Shown in pieces: positions 34,606-47,342 of a stretch of 64,000 nt of DNA; positions within the stretch are counted from its first letter, which is position 1, and every line of letters starts with the position of its first letter. The notes beneath the pieces were generated by a model. That model searched no databases and was not told where the DNA came from. It worked only from the letters and a program-made list of their open reading frames with translations. Origin of the DNA: Riptortus pedestris (taxonomy: Eukaryota > Arthropoda > Insecta > Hemiptera > Alydidae); the NCBI GenBank assembly GCA_019009955.1, contig CM032229.1, positions 80,956,001 to 81,020,000 on the forward strand, given 5' to 3'. Made by a program: the position numbers and the translations under genes.

Positions 34606-35703
34606 ATGGGAAATCCCACTTCTTCTATACTTACGGAAATATTTATTCAACACATCGAAGATACGCACATAGAAAAACTCATGGATAAACATCAAATTAC
34701 AAGATATTTCAGATTCGTAGATGACACATTTTGCATCGTGGAAACAGATGACATCAACGGGATTTTGAAAGACCTCAATAAACTCCACCCCAACATACGC
34801 TACACCATGGAGACTGAAAACGAAGGAACACTAAACTTCCTTGACCTCATGATTACCAGGAAAACCGACAGATTGGAGTACGGCATATATAGAAAACCTA
34901 CATCCACGGATACAACAATACACGCCACTTCAAACCATCCAACTCAGCACAAACTAGCTGCATTTCGCCACATGCTACACAGACTACATACCCTTCCGCT
35001 CTCAAAGGAAAACTACGACAAGGAGTTGAATACAATACACGAAATAGCCTACAATAACGGCTATAAACGACACACGATCGATAAGTTACTCAAGAAAATA
35101 ACTAGTAACGCCAAGCAAGACGCGAGCACTTCGGCTGAACCAATCACCAAACGACACGCAATCACATACACGGGTCCTGATACATATAAAATCACAAACG
35201 CACTTCGGAAAGAAGGACTTCACACTACGTTCAGAACCAACAACAACCTACGGCAGAAGCTCACAAATGACATCGAGAACAAGGACATCTTCAATATGAA
35301 CGGAGTATATAAACTCACGTGCAGCTGTAACAACACATACATTGGACAAACTGGAAGGAGATTGAAAACGCGATACACCGAACATATCCGCTCGTTCAGA
35401 CTTAACAAACGAGATTCCAATTTCGCCAACCACCTGAACGACCATTGCCACGACCCGACGAGTATAGCCGACAGCATGAAACTTCTACACCGACAAACGA
35501 AAGGCCGACGATTGGATATACTAGAGAATATGGAGATATACAAACAACGGACATTCAACGGAGACATCATCAATGAACAGCTCAACACTAGCTTGGACAC
35601 GATCTTCAGACCACTACAACTTCTTAAAAGGAATAATAAACGGAAGACGCCAACAGACGGAATCACCCAGGATTACCAACAGGTAAAGCGACGACGCAGG
35701 TAG
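34606..35703 (+). CDS. Penelope-like reverse transcriptase with GIY-YIG endonuclease (N-terminally truncated)
   Basis: The frame is 365 codons from this ATG and also open slightly upstream (PTDGLGMGNP), so the ATG is an internal Met of the RT. Residues 1-15 (MGNPTSSILTEIF) match the RT block before the active site; YFRFVDDTF near residue 34 is the catalytic box with its two aspartates. LNFLDLMI and YRKPTSTD follow. GVYKLTCSC...TYIGQTGRRLKTRYTEH, from about residue 233, is the GIY-YIG endonuclease domain (Y/I core, R and H). The C-terminus is basic (NKRKTP...KRRRR). The RT fingers and the first catalytic aspartate are missing, so the product could keep nuclease but not polymerase activity. The remaining frame has no stop. 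Confidence 0.88.
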   Translation: MGNPTSSILTEIFIQHIEDTHIEKLMDKHQITRYFRFVDDTFCIVETDDINGILKDLNKLHPNIRYTMETENEGTLNFLDLMITRKTDRLEYGIYRKPTSTDTTIHATSNHPTQHKLAAFRHMLHRLHTLPLSKENYDKELNTIHEIAYNNGYKRHTIDKLLKKITSNAKQDASTSAEPITKRHAITYTGPDTYKITNALRKEGLHTTFRTNNNLRQKLTNDIENKDIFNMNGVYKLTCSCNNTYIGQTGRRLKTRYTEHIRSFRLNKRDSNFANHLNDHCHDPTSIADSMKLLHRQTKGRRLDILENMEIYKQRTFNGDIINEQLNTSLDTIFRPLQLLKRNNKRKTPTDGITQDYQQVKRRRR

Positions 35704-36185
35704 TTCCATATAGTATTTAATCATTTATTTATTCATTTTTCTATGATGCAAAATTTTTAAATGTATAATAACAATGACACAAATATTATATTATACCCGT
35801 ATCTACATATCATATTTATCACACCATACCACCATACACATTAACACTTGAAATGTAAACACCCATACGGATGAGGACAATGACCCACTACACGATAACA
35901 GTTTACCTGAACACTAGTTTAAACGCACCTCGTGTGACAGTTCTGAATGGTAAGTAAACAGATCTAATAAAACGCTAACAACCCACCACACATAACAATT
36001 TACCTGAACACTAACACACCGTTGACAGATCTGAGTAGTAAATAAACAGATCTCGATTCAAACGTAAACAACCCACCACACGAAAACAATTTACCTGAAC
36101 ATCAACATCCCTCGTGTGACAGATCTTAATGGTAAGTAAACAGATCTGGACTAAACGTAAACAACTAATACGGTGAACAGAGCTT

Positions 36186-36322
36186 AAAACCCACTGACTG
36201 ACGGACAAGCAACTCAGTACACTATCAACAGGCTTGAAGATGATGCCATCGCATCGAAAGCGCTTGCCAGCGGTACTCAACCATCAGCCAATGACGACGG
36301 TCTCCACCGAGAGGTATGACAA
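36186..36322 (+). repeat. Terminal (pLTR-like) copy, right, with conserved hairpin
   Basis: CTTGAAGAT precedes a perfect 5-bp stem, GATGC (36,242-36,246) with GCATC (36,251-36,255) around a CATC loop, followed directly by GAAAG. A second potential stem, CGCT/AGCG around TGCC, follows. The arrangement resembles the core boxes (CUGANGA, stem II, GAAA) of the hammerhead ribozymes known from Penelope-like elements, but the first box is imperfect. Confidence 0.7.
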
Positions 36323-37308
36323 TTAGACTTTAGGCTATATTAATATTCTCTAAGACAAACAGGAGTGGGGGTTATAAGGAAGGCCTGAAATTAAAAATAG
36401 CGATATTTCGTTTCCTATTGCTTTTTCAGCAAACATGCACATAACCAAAGTTGTTTATTTTGTAATTTAGAGTAACTTTTGTTATATGCACTTTTGCCGT
36501 ATACGGAAGTATAAATGAGTTATTTGCTAAAAACTATAGCGGGAGTCCACAATTTTATTTGGCACAAAAGACTCAACCGAACTAAACCAAACTCGGTATG
36601 TGAATTAGTACTAACGCCTTCCTTATAATAAGCCATACTAACATTTCTAGGGACGGGCAGGAGTGGGGGTTATAAGGGAGGCCTGAAATTAATAATAATG
36701 ATTTCCTATTGGGGTTTCGGCAAATATGCACATAACAAAAGTTGTTTATTTTGTTATTTAGAGTAACTTTTGTAATATGCACTTTTACCGTATACGGAAG
36801 TATAAATGAGTTATACGCTAAAAACTATAGCGGGAGTCCACAATTTTATTTGGCACAAAAGACTCAACCGAACTAAACCAAACTCGGTATGTGAATTAGT
36901 ACTAACGCCTTTATTATAGTAAGCTATACTAAGATTTCTAGGTACGGGCAGGAGTGGGGGTTATAAGGAAGGCCTGAAATTAATAATAGTGATATTTCGT
37001 TTTCTATTGCATTTTCGGCAAATATGCACCTGAAAAAATTAGTTCAAATGTATGTCAATATTTTTTCCCTTAATAATTCAAATCTATGCATAATGCTCAG
37101 GAGACTGGAAATATGACAATATGCAGGTCAGTGAAGTCTTACATAAAAAAATAATTTTATTATTAACAAATGCCAACAACGGGTATTAACCCTAAACACT
37201 GGAACGGGTAAATGTCAAAATATTGTGCAAAGTAAAGCCTTGCCAAAAATATACCATCACCATTTTGCCTCAAATGAATTCCCGAGCGAAGCCGGGTATC
37301 TGAGCTAG

Positions 37309-39744
37309 TATATATATAAAATTGTAACCTCTGTCTGTACATTGATTTTTTTCGCGAAATTTCACGATAACCTTTCGTTTCACATGTTCTAGACACCATA
37401 ACTGCAATTTGTTTCTTTGGTGTCTGTTTGTTTGTTACCTTTTCACGCATAAACGGCTGAACCGAATTATATGAAATTTGGTATATATATTACTACTAAC
37501 CCAACTTAGACTTTAGGCTATATTAATATTCTCTGAGACGAACAGGAGTGGGGGTTATAAGGGAGGCCTGAAATTAAAAGCGATATTTCGTTTCCTATTG
37601 GTTTTTCGGCAAATATGCACATAACAAAAGTTGTTTATTTTGTTATTTAGAGTAACTTTTGTTATATACACCTTCGTCGTATATCGAAATATAAATGCGT
37701 TATACGTTAAAAAGTATAGCGGGAGTCAACAATTTTATTTGGCACAAAAGACTCAACCGAACTAAATAAAACTCGGTATGTGTATTAGCACTAACGCCTT
37801 CATTATAATAAGCCATACCGACATTTCTAGGGACGGGCAGGAGTGGGGGTTGTAAGGGAAGCCTGAAATTAAAAATAGCGGTATTTCGTTTTCTATTAGT
37901 TTTTCTGCAAATATGAACATGACAAAAGTTGCTTATTTTGTTATTTAAAGTAACTTTTTTTATATACACTATCGTCGTATACCGAAGTATAAAGGCGTTA
38001 TACGCTAAAAATTATAGCAGGAGTCAACAATTTTATTGTATGAATTAGCATTAATACTTTGATGATCATAAGGTATAATACAATTTTTTAGGTTCGAACG
38101 GGAGTGGGGGTTAAAAGGGAGGCCTGAAATAAAAATTCGCGACATTTTCTATTTGTTTTTCGTCAAACGTGCACATAACAATAGCTGTTTATTTTGGTAT
38201 TTAGAGTAACTTTTGTTTTATACATTTTTTTGTATAACAGTGTAAAACGAAGTAATTTGCGTAGAAATATTGATATGCTCAACAATTCATTCCAATTTGA
38301 ACTATGAGGTACCTCACCTGGATAAATGATTTCAAATCTATGTTAATATTTTATCCTTGATAATTCAAATCTATGTTATTTTTTAACGTCAGTAACAGCT
38401 TGCACCATTAAAGTATACTGCCCTCCTCCCTTCTCTTCACCCAAACATTATTCATGAGAAATGCCGGTTTTCCCTATGTGTATTTAATAACAACCTGAAA
38501 AATATTTGAACAAACAGTTTTAGTATTGTGAAGAAAATGTAATCTGATTTTTTCATATAATTTAAGGTATTACAGGATTAATATCCTAAATGAGTTGGCA
38601 GCACTGAGCATAGGGAGGTGTCAAGCTACTTCCTTTGTACTATCAGATTTCCCGCTTCCCCGCCGACCTCATATTGGTTTATGTTTACATGTTAATTGAT
38701 GCTTATAGCAATGTAGTGTTATTCTCAGGAATGTGAATTTTTTTAATGGCCAAAAATAAATAATTTAAAAGGACGAACGCTGGGGAGGTGCGCCCAGTTA
38801 TTTCTGGTATTTATTAACTCTGCTTCGTTAATGTATGATGTACTTTACTCAACACCAATATCAATATACAGTTTACAATCCAGACTTACAAAAGAGTAGT
38901 TTTAATAGCGGTTACGACGAACCTAAAACAGCTGTCACCATTAAGCTTTGTACCGCATCAAGTATAACAAAGTATAAACGTGGTATCTCTGGAATATGCT
39001 GGATGGTAGAGGAACCAATTGATCAGGATCCATAAGAAGGCCAAGTCCTCTACAGTTTTTTATTATAATGCAGAGTGCACTTTCGGAGTCAATGCTCCAT
39101 CCTCAGTGCCTGATTAAAGCTGCGTTGCCTGGACCACGACTGCCGGATGTAATATACTGGGAGAAGAATGTTGATAACTCTAATGCGAGAGCGGAAATAG
39201 ACTCCAGGCTAATAAAGTTAATTGAGTTTACTTATTTCCTGAATTAACTTAATTGAGTTTACGTATTTACTGTGCTTAGCCAGATCGCCAAGATGCGGGT
39301 GCTCCTGTATAAATAAATAAAAATTTATTTCCTGTAAAATGCTGGTACTACGGGAAGTGATTTCCACTGAGATCTACTGTTACGAATATAAACTTACGTG
39401 CTAAACTATGCTTAAACTATATGTGCTCAGATTTGAAAGGAAATATGTTCATTATAGATGATAATTAATTATAATAAATGCTATTCATGATAATGGTAAT
39501 AATTATTTTAAAACGGTGAGTCAAAAAGTGTAGAGGGATAGATTAGGAACACATTTTCATTTATTCTTCATAATTAAAATTTCTATTTTATAAATACCCA
39601 AAATTTACCTATAGGTTTGGTTATTTCGGAAAAACATTACGTCGTGGAGTGAAGTGTATTTGTACACATTGAAGTCGTGCTATAAGAATACCATCATTAG
39701 TCAGTCAACAATGATTTCCCGGGCATCGCCGGGTACCTTAGCTA

Positions 39745-39745
<1 letters not shown>
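37309..39745 (+). mobile_element. Long Helitron variant, copy 3
   Basis: The 5' block begins immediately after the preceding element's CTAG. Monomer marks lie near 37,545, 37,842 and 38,100. From about 38,300 to 39,650 comes a region absent from the short copies, followed by the hairpin CCCGGGCATCGCCGGG and TACCTTAGCTAG|T. The same tail and part of the unique region recur inverted at 48,066-50,262, so the extra sequence belongs to a subfamily and was not inserted later. No protein-coding signal is evident in the extra region. Confidence 0.65.
39060..39112 (-). ncRNA. Penelope-type hairpin motif inside the long Helitron
   Basis: The minus strand reads GGCACTGAGGAT, then GGAG-CATTGA-CTCC, then GAAAGTGC. 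That is a CTGANGA-like box, a 4-bp stem and a GAAA box, with GCAC and GTGC able to pair outside. It looks like a decayed terminus of a different Penelope-like family. Transcription is not shown. Confidence 0.35.
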
Positions 39746-39814
<69 letters not shown>

Positions 39815-39942
39815 TTTTGAACGGACCTCATTTTCGTCATCTCCTGGGTAGGATCGATGGACATTTGAAGAAAAATTTCGAAAATCGCGTCGTGAGTACA
39901 ACCTCAATATCTGATTTCCCTTAAGGGAAACTGCTAAAAGTA
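39746..39942 (-). mobile_element. (TA)n tract plus HINE 5'-end fragment
   Basis: A pure TA tract runs to 39,811. GAACGGACCTCATTTTCGTC follows, continuing to the 5' palindrome CCCTTAAGGGAAACTGCT at 39,920-39,937. The 3' half of the HINE is missing; the long Helitron ends at the TA tract. Confidence 0.65.
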
Positions 39943-40377
39943 ACGAACAGTACCACTACTTTATTTTAGATGGTATAAATTAAATTTATATAGTTGAAGT
40001 TTTACACTAGTGGCTAAAGAACACATGTATTTCTAAAATAAATTAGCTCTGAAGAAAGTAGAGGATTCCGGATTTTTTTGCTATTTTCTGTGGAAGAGGA
40101 GTTTACTCAGCTGAGGAATTTGGTTTAGGACTGAGCATAGTAGTGGGTCACCTTGGGGTTAGCTAGGACTACTATGTGGTAGATTCCTAGCGGAAGGGAG
40201 AGGCGATAAGGGCAGTGGAAGAAGGAGCTGTTTGAAAGAAGGAGCGGATGTCGGCCGTGTAGCCGAGTCAGGTGCTGTTAATTGTCTTTCCACCACTGGA
40301 GGAGCCCTTTAATTAAATTCCATGCTGTCCCCCAGCTCTCAAGGAGGTCCTGATTCAACCGCTCTTCTCTACATGTA

Positions 40378-40455
40378 TTCCCTCTCCCTCTCTCTCTCCC
40401 TCTCCCTCTCTCTCTCCCTCTCCCTCTCCCTCTCCCTCTCCCTTTCCCTCTCCAC
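40378..40455. repeat. (CCCTCT)n-type simple repeat
   Basis: A C/T-only tract of about 75 bp. The minus-strand frame across it (40,278-40,520) reads a GRGRGR run and has no recognised domain. Confidence 0.85.
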
Positions 40456-40599
40456 CCTGGCCCCATGGTAACTACAAGATAAGTTACCGTCTCTGGAAAT
40501 TTTGGGACAGTCTGTTCCAACTGAATACTGGGAGGGTGTTTTACGTCAAAGTCCCCTCATAAGTAAAACACGTTTTACTCACTGAATATTTAGTTTAGC

Positions 40600-40990
40600 C
40601 TCCTTCAGTCAATCGGATGACACCACCGTTGCTTGCCTAACTACACTTTCTCTCAAGCTGCCTCGAACTACTAAACTGCTAGCATATACAAGTCGTCGTC
40701 TATCAGGGGCAGCCAAGGTAGAGGCCCTAGAACTGCTCCATGTGGACCGCTCTTCGTCATATTTACTACATTGTCTAGTCTGCCACAGTCGGGGATGTAG
40801 GCTTTCCGGTCTTAGAGGAAGCTGCTGATCATTGCCTGAATTTTGCTCGGTAGCTCCATTGATTGTAAGGACGCTAAAATCCGACGCCACCATGCGTCAT
40901 CGTAAGCTCCTGCTATACCATGGAAGACGGTTGGTCCGCTTTCAGGCACTTGATGACTGACCTCTTCTGTTGATCGTTCTGGGATTCTCT
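40600..40990 (-). pseudogene. LINE reverse transcriptase fragment (R1/Jockey type)
   Basis: On the minus strand, AYDDAWWRRILASL near 40,870-40,905 matches the first catalytic box (AFDxAWW). In a shifted frame, KSGPHGAVLGPLPW, near 40,715-40,760, matches the GxPQGSVLGPLLW box; the YADD box is not recognised. Frameshifts separate the boxes. The copy is broken and bounded upstream by the CT microsatellite. Confidence 0.6.
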
Positions 40991-41005
40991 CTATGTCTCT
41001 CTCCA

Positions 41006-41335
<330 letters not shown>

Positions 41336-42299
41336 GTTGTTATGTTTTATAATTGTACTCATGATAAGTGAGAGACCCAATTGCTGATTTATTCCTTAAT
41401 AAATTTCAGTGTCACATTCCTTTCTTGATTATGTTGGTGATGAAAATACCTCTATTTTACACAATAAACTGAATATCGTACCGGGACTGCTCATGGCCAT
41501 TAGAAAATTACACACTCCCCCTTATTATCTAGTCGTAAAATCCAAATAAAGTAGTGTTATGTAAGCCCCCCTCCCCCTTAGCACCTATGACAACTCACAG
41601 AGGTATTTGCGTGTTCATATTTAGGCGAATTATCCAGTCTGCCTGTGTAAAACCTGTGAGCATGTATCGGTTTGGTTTTCATAACATTTGAAAACGAATA
41701 AAGTTCCACAAAATGACCTTTATGTATTGACGATGTAGATTTTAACATATTAAATAATCCGATGAAATAGAGGAAATCCCTTTCATGATTTTATCATAAG
41801 CTTACTTTTGTAGGTGGAATTTAGAAATAAAGAATTAATGAAATTCGCCAATATCAAAGCTATGATCTCGTATGAATCATGGTCCATGCTGACTAAGAGG
41901 TTCTATGTCATTTGTTGATGAATGTTGTGCGGTCGTCCCCCATGTTATTAGTGATATGGTAAAAATGATTAAACATTTGTCTTTACTCAAAATCAATTAC
42001 ACTTTTTACGTACGTTGAGAATCCAAAATACCTTTGTTCAAGTAATATTTACATTTTTCTCAAATAATATTTACATATTTTGTTCTTCTGTCGTTATTAG
42101 ATATAATGTACGAACTTGTGGGCGTGGGAGCATCATAGAGACACGATTTCCAGTTGCATCTTTCTTAAGTAAATGTAAATGTAATGTATTTTTAACAAAC
42201 TGAACGAGCTAAAACAAGGCGCTACAGTTCTTGGGAATCTGAGATTCTACCATAATCTTACAAAAATGTCATGTAATCAAACTAATTCGAAATTTAATT

Positions 42300-42410
42300 T
42301 CCTACAATCGACGTTCTTTATATTTTATCTCTAACATTTACCGCGATATTTGTAGCTTTTAGTATTCAGCCTTCAGTTAACCCTCACTTTTACTAATGCG
42401 ATTTTCATTT
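42300..42410 (+). mobile_element. Decayed HINE interior fragment
   Basis: TTTATCTCTAACATTTACCG with CGATATTTGTA and 'tattcagccttcagttaaccc' parallels the HINE interior (TATCTTGAATATTAACCGAG, GATATTTGCA). No ends are preserved. Confidence 0.4.
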
Positions 42411-42639
42411 GGGTCACCCGAGACTCTAAACATCTCATGCATATTTTTGCGACATCCATATCTATACTTTTAATAAATTATTATTATACTTATACTTTTA
42501 ATAAAGTTCTTTATTATATTTGTTAAATATAATATGAGGTGGTTCTGGCCAATTACCTCCTTTTGAATTTATATTCATTATTAAATTTGATCTATTTTGA
42601 TTAAATGTTGAACAGTCATAAACTATATGTTAAAACAGT

Positions 42640-42746
42640 ACAACTTTTGACGGGCTTGGAGGTGGTGCTATCGCATCGAAAGTGCTTGTCAGCTGTACTC
42701 GACCATCAGCCAGTGACGACGGTCTCCACCGATAGGTATGACAACA
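42640..42746 (+). mobile_element. Penelope-like terminal remnant
   Basis: GACGGGCTTGGAGGTGGTGC through GACGACGGTCTCCACCGA and TAGGTATGACAACAG matches the terminal region at 36,225-36,322. The stem is kept as GGTGC/GCATC around TATC, then GAAAG. It is a solo or severely truncated copy. Confidence 0.75.
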
Positions 42747-43589
42747 GAATGTAAAAACGTTTGTGTTGTCTGTGAGTCGCAAGTACATTTGTTTTTCTCT
42801 TGAATTTTAAATCTTGTTAAATAATGTCCTATCTGTCCATATTCCGTTAGAAATTGTGGCAGAGTTTAGAACCACTTTTGTGCTTTTTTTCCTTCCTGTA
42901 AGTATATAATGGTTTCTGCACACACTATTTAATGCCTATAATTAAGTTCTATTGCATGCAACATTTTGAAAAATTAATTGACTTCACTTCCCTTTGAGAT
43001 GAATCCGCCATGCTTCATTATAATGAGGACTTAGGGAGCTACGAAGCGGGGAAAAGCGTGAGGGGGGAGATACACACAAATTTAATAACCTCAAAAGTGT
43101 TCGCCATTGTCTCGCGAGAGAGCCGCCCAGAATTAATTTCGGAGCTTCTTTAAACCCTCAAGACGCAATATCCCCTTAATACAATATCCTGTCGATAGCT
43201 GCTAACAGGAGGAAATGAAATTTACAAACGGCTTTCTTTATTGGTTCTCGAGGAGGAATGGTCCTGACGTCAGGTGAAGAAAACCAACTTATTGCCTCCA
43301 AATCCTCTTCCTCAATCCCTTCTTGCCCATTATTTGGTCTTAGCGGGAGAGGGGGGAGGGGAGGGCGGTAACTTTCTTCATCTATGAACGATATTCTAAG
43401 ATTTTTTTTCTTATTTTTAGCGAGTTTTCTCTTAGAGAAGTAAACTATTACCTAAGTCGCAGGATCTTAGCTTAGGGATCAGGATAACATTTCGTCGTAT
43501 TCATGCTCATAGATAACAAAATTGCCCAATGGTAACTTCTAAAAGGCTTATCTTGACTGAGATAATAAATATACAGTTCGTGAAAGCTT

Positions 43590-43601
43590 GCACACACACA
43601 T

Positions 43602-43652
<51 letters not shown>

Positions 43653-43692
43653 TACACACACACACGCACGCACACAAACACACACACATACA
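43590..43692. repeat. (CA)n microsatellite
   Basis: About 100 bp of CA repeats with a few CG/TA variants. Confidence 0.9.
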
Positions 43693-43744
43693 AGGTACAT
43701 AACTAGACTGTAATACAGTCATAAATATGTAATTTCATCATTCT

Positions 43745-44195
43745 AAGGCTAGTCGTTTATTAAGTTATGAAAGATAACTCGGTTAATATTCATTGTAGAC
43801 AAAACATGTAAACATCATTTGTAGTACATCACATCTGCAGTAAGATTGTTTCTATACAATTATTCGATCCGACGAATAACAACAAGAGATATTTCGAATT
43901 TTCAAAATTCTCCCCCTCTAAACCCCCCCCCCCCCCTCTCCCAATGGTGCGTTTTAGTCGTTAACGAACTTGATCTTCATTTTTACATAAAATGTTTAAA
44001 TATCGAGTTTGATTATGATCAGACAATAATTTGCTGTTAGAGCGTTAACAGATATTATGTATATCGGTTTTGAGCGGGCCTCATTTTCGTCATCTCCTGG
44101 ATAGGATCGATAGACAATTGAGGAAATATTTCACAATCGCGTCAAGAGTACGACCTCAATAGCTGATTTCGCTTTGGGTAAATCTGCTAAAGCGG
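43745..44195 (-). mobile_element. HINE copy lacking its 3' hairpin
   Basis: Interior blocks (GGTTAATATTCATTGTAGAC, a C-run at 43,922-43,938, TTAACGAACTTGATCTTC) lead to a 5' side with CGGGCCTCATTTTCGTC and a decayed palindrome near 44,168-44,192. The central TA tract is reduced to a few bases. Confidence 0.55.
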
Positions 44196-44503
44196 TATCA
44201 GGGAGGGCGACCCACGATTCCGCTGAAATCTGAAAACCGAAACTATTTTTGATACAATGAATACTCTCTTTATTTCGCACAAGGAGGTCAAAAATGACGT
44301 CCATATCTTTTTGGGGGATAACTCACCCTGATGTTTACAGTTAACCCGAATTGCAATGTGATATTAAACTTAACTATGGATCATTGCACTGTACAGGGTC
44401 TTTGAAAAAGAATGAACCAATTCCATTAAGCTACCCGTATATCTAATCAACAGACAGTAATACAAGATTGCAATAAAGACACATGTATTAGTTCCATTTC
44501 ATG

Positions 44504-46240
44504 CTCCTTTACACCCAAATCAATATGGATTCACGCCCCAAACAAGTACTGTTGACGCACTATACAGAATTACTAATTTACTACGAACGAATCTAACAGG
44601 AAAGAAACATATTGTGATCGTTTCGATGGATTTTAAAGGTGCCTTCGATCACGCCTGGTGGCCTTCGATATTCGAATCATTACATAAACAAAAATGCCCA
44701 CAAAATATTTACAAATTACTTAGAGACTGTCTCAATAATCGACTTGTATACATGACCCTTCAAAACACTACTGTACACACTTCTCAAAATAAAGGCACGC
44801 CACAGAGCCCAGCTTGCTCACCTCTACTGTGGAAAATCATTTTAGACAGTCTACTTAAAACAATACTACCAGAAGGAACTGAAATTATTGCATTTGCTGA
44901 CGACATTTTACTTATGGTTATTGGAATAGACTTAATTCCAATCGCCCAACTTACTAACGCTGTTTTGGTACTAATCAATGAATGGGCTAAAAAACACAAA
45001 CTCAAATTTAATTTAGAAAAAACATCATACACACTGTTTACAAGACGCACCTACCTTAGACATTAAATTAAATGGAGTGACAGTACAAGAAAAATATATC
45101 TTAAAATATCTTGTACTTCACATTGACAGGAAATTGAAATGGAACTATCACATTACTACCTAACAAACAAGACTGCTTTCAATAATAAACGGACTCTCGA
45201 TGGCTGCTAGAGTGTCTTGGGGTCTTAAATCCGACGCTCTGACCACATTATACAAAGGGGCGATCGTTCCCATATTGACGTATGGAATTGAAATATGGGG
45301 TCATGCCTTGGTCGTGAAAAGAAATGTCAAAAAATTAGAAAGAGTGCAAAGGCTAATTGCGATAAAAATTGCTAAAGGATATCGTACTTTATCTTATGAG
45401 GCTTCATGTGTATTAGCAGACACTTTGCCAATTTACATCAAAGCTGAGCAAATGATAAGGCAACATATGTTATTGTAATTGGGTGAAATCCCACAAGACT
45501 TTACATTAAAAAATATTACATCAAACGAAATAGAAAAAGACGTGAGACATACTTACTGGTTACACCCAAAGGACTACATTAGACCATTAGACAACTTAGA
45601 CATAACGTGGACATATCATATATACACTGACGGAAGTAAAAACAAGGATGGCGTTGGGTGTGTGTACATTATTTTAAAAGACGGCAATATTATACAGAGA
45701 GGACAATACAGACTATCACCACTATGTACAAACAATCAAGCAGAAAACCTTGCAATTACTGAGTCACTCAAAACACTACACATTTCAAGTGACAGAGAGA
45801 CTAGTATAATCTATACGGACAGCAAAATTAACATAGACCGCATTTACAATAACGAAAACCATAACTAACAGACTGAACAGATCAGAACACTAATTACACT
45901 ATGTAGACAGAAGAATGTAATAGTGGCAATAACATGGATAAAGGGACACTCAGGAAATTTAGGAAATGACACAGCAGACCAACTTGCTAATACAGCTTCA
46001 AGAGACGAAACGGTACCTATAAATACTCTAAACTGACTAAACAGACCATTAAAACTATTTTGATAGACGAATCTTATAAAAAATGGGACGAAAGATGGAC
46101 AAACAATTACTTGACGGACCAAGAACAAAACTCATCAAGTATATTATTTTACAAAACGGAACTTGGCCGACGGACAAACCGAAACTTTTACTCAAATTCA
46201 ACAACGGATTTAATGCATTTATTCAAGATTTGGACACCAT
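44504..46240 (+). pseudogene. R1-like LINE: reverse transcriptase and RNase H, broken
   Basis: In order along the plus strand: QYGFTPQTSTVDAL (44,522-), DFKGAFDHAWW near 44,626, KGTPQSPACSPLLW near 44,790 (the usual PQGS is altered), FADDILL near 44,890 with both catalytic aspartates. A frameshift follows near 45,060, then ILTYGIEIWGHAL near 45,272, a stop at 45,476-45,478, and RNase H motifs YTDGSKNKDGVG near 45,625, QAENLA near 45,738, IYTDSK near 45,810 and, after a stop, TWIKGHSGNLGNDTADQLAN near 45,935. RT followed by RNase H fits R1/I/LOA-type LINEs. The endonuclease is missing. An AT-rich 3' tail follows to about 46,480. Confidence 0.85.
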
Positions 46241-46479
46241 TTTGTAGATATACACCTATTGTTGTACACATATGTAATGCTACATATGTTTTATTTTCTT
46301 TCTTTTTTTTTTTTTTTACTTTTTTGTTTTTATTTAATTAATTTATTGTTTTATAATGTTTACAATTATTATATAAGAAATATTATAATGTAATGGTGAA
46401 ATGTGTGTAGTATCCAATGGATGGAGCACACAACATTTAAATAAATTCCCACGTTAGAGGGATAATCGGCGTGGAAAAC

Positions 46480-47342
46480 AGGAACAGGAATCACCATCAT
46501 ATCAGCATTTCAGTGTTGTATCACAATTAGTCAAATATTAAGAACAAACAATGGCTAGGTCTTTAACTTTTAAAAAAAGAATTATTAATTAGTTTCATGC
46601 ACTTTCCATCAGAACTCTTTTTGGAGCTATTTAACTATGACCCAGGTTTATTGTGAGTATATCGTCTTACAGATAGGCAATAATATCTTCACAACCAGGA
46701 CTTCATTCTGATCGCCAAAAAATACAAGTATTTACTCATGGGGCATCCCCATCCATTCCTTCGATAAAGTAATATAATTTTACTAGTATGTATTTAATAT
46801 TTATTTTATTTCATTAATTTTATGCATTTTAATGATATGAATTGTTGACATTCGCAAGGTTTTATTGATTTTGTAGTGTTATATGATTTATCGTGAGTGC
46901 TGGTCAATGAAGATGAAGTAACAGCACTGAAGATGTGCTTCTAAATTTTACTTCAGTAGCTGGATAGTAACAAACGTTATGATTTAATTTCTTTTTAGCC
47001 GAAGAAATATATGGAAAATGAAAATGATTTTTTTTTTTTGGTGGCATCTATTCTATTGGAGATAGCCGGTAGGATCATAGATGATTTTGATGGTTGCTTT
47101 TATAAGGTGGATAGGGAGATGGCTGACAAAGGTGGAGGGGCAACGAGCAACGATACCCTCCCTTTGAACTCGGCCCTTACTCCCTAATTAATAATGTACT
47201 TTGAGGAGGCCATTAATAAATAATATATCCCTCTTAAGTGGATGCTCTACTATCCCTACCTTATCTACTTATTTATTTTTTAAAGAAGGGTTTACTTACT
47301 TTTCTTTTAGTCCTACTTTTCCCTCTCTGGAAACCCGCAGTG
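46480..47342. other. No gene recognised
   Basis: Unassigned AT-rich sequence; no motif, repeat or long frame stands out on either strand. Confidence 0.5.

Larger units (their letters stand above)
34323..36322 (+). mobile_element. 5'-truncated Penelope-like element with inverted flanking ends
   Basis: This 2.0-kb insertion lies in a Helitron. It consists of an inverted copy of the terminal region (34,323-34,515), a reverse transcriptase/GIY-YIG frame truncated at its 5' end, a 3' UTR with three ~95-bp tandem repeats (about 35,885-36,165), and the terminal region in direct orientation (36,186-36,322). The two terminal copies are nearly identical inverted repeats of about 140 bp. Inverted pLTR-type flanks and 5' truncation are common in this class. 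Confidence 0.88.
34095..37308 (+). mobile_element. Helitron with 298-bp monomers, copy 2, split by a Penelope-like element
   Basis: The 5' block TATATATATAAAATTGTAACC joins directly to the CTAG of the previous Helitron. It is interrupted at 34,322 and resumes at 36,323. Three monomers follow (GGAGTGGGGGTTATA near 36,361, 36,660 and 36,953), then the common tail and the terminal hairpin CCCGAGCGAAGCCGGG...CTAG. No proteins are encoded by the Helitron itself. Confidence 0.75.

Noticed and set aside
35220..35666. 148-codon minus-strand open frame
   Set aside because: It is antisense to the Penelope-like RT/endonuclease frame, which has clear motifs; no homology seen in the antisense product.
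36186..36322. A canonical, fully paired hammerhead ribozyme
   Set aside because: The stem II-like hairpin and GAAA are present, but the CUGANGA box is imperfect and I could not form a convincing stem I around a NUH cleavage site; reported only as a structured motif.
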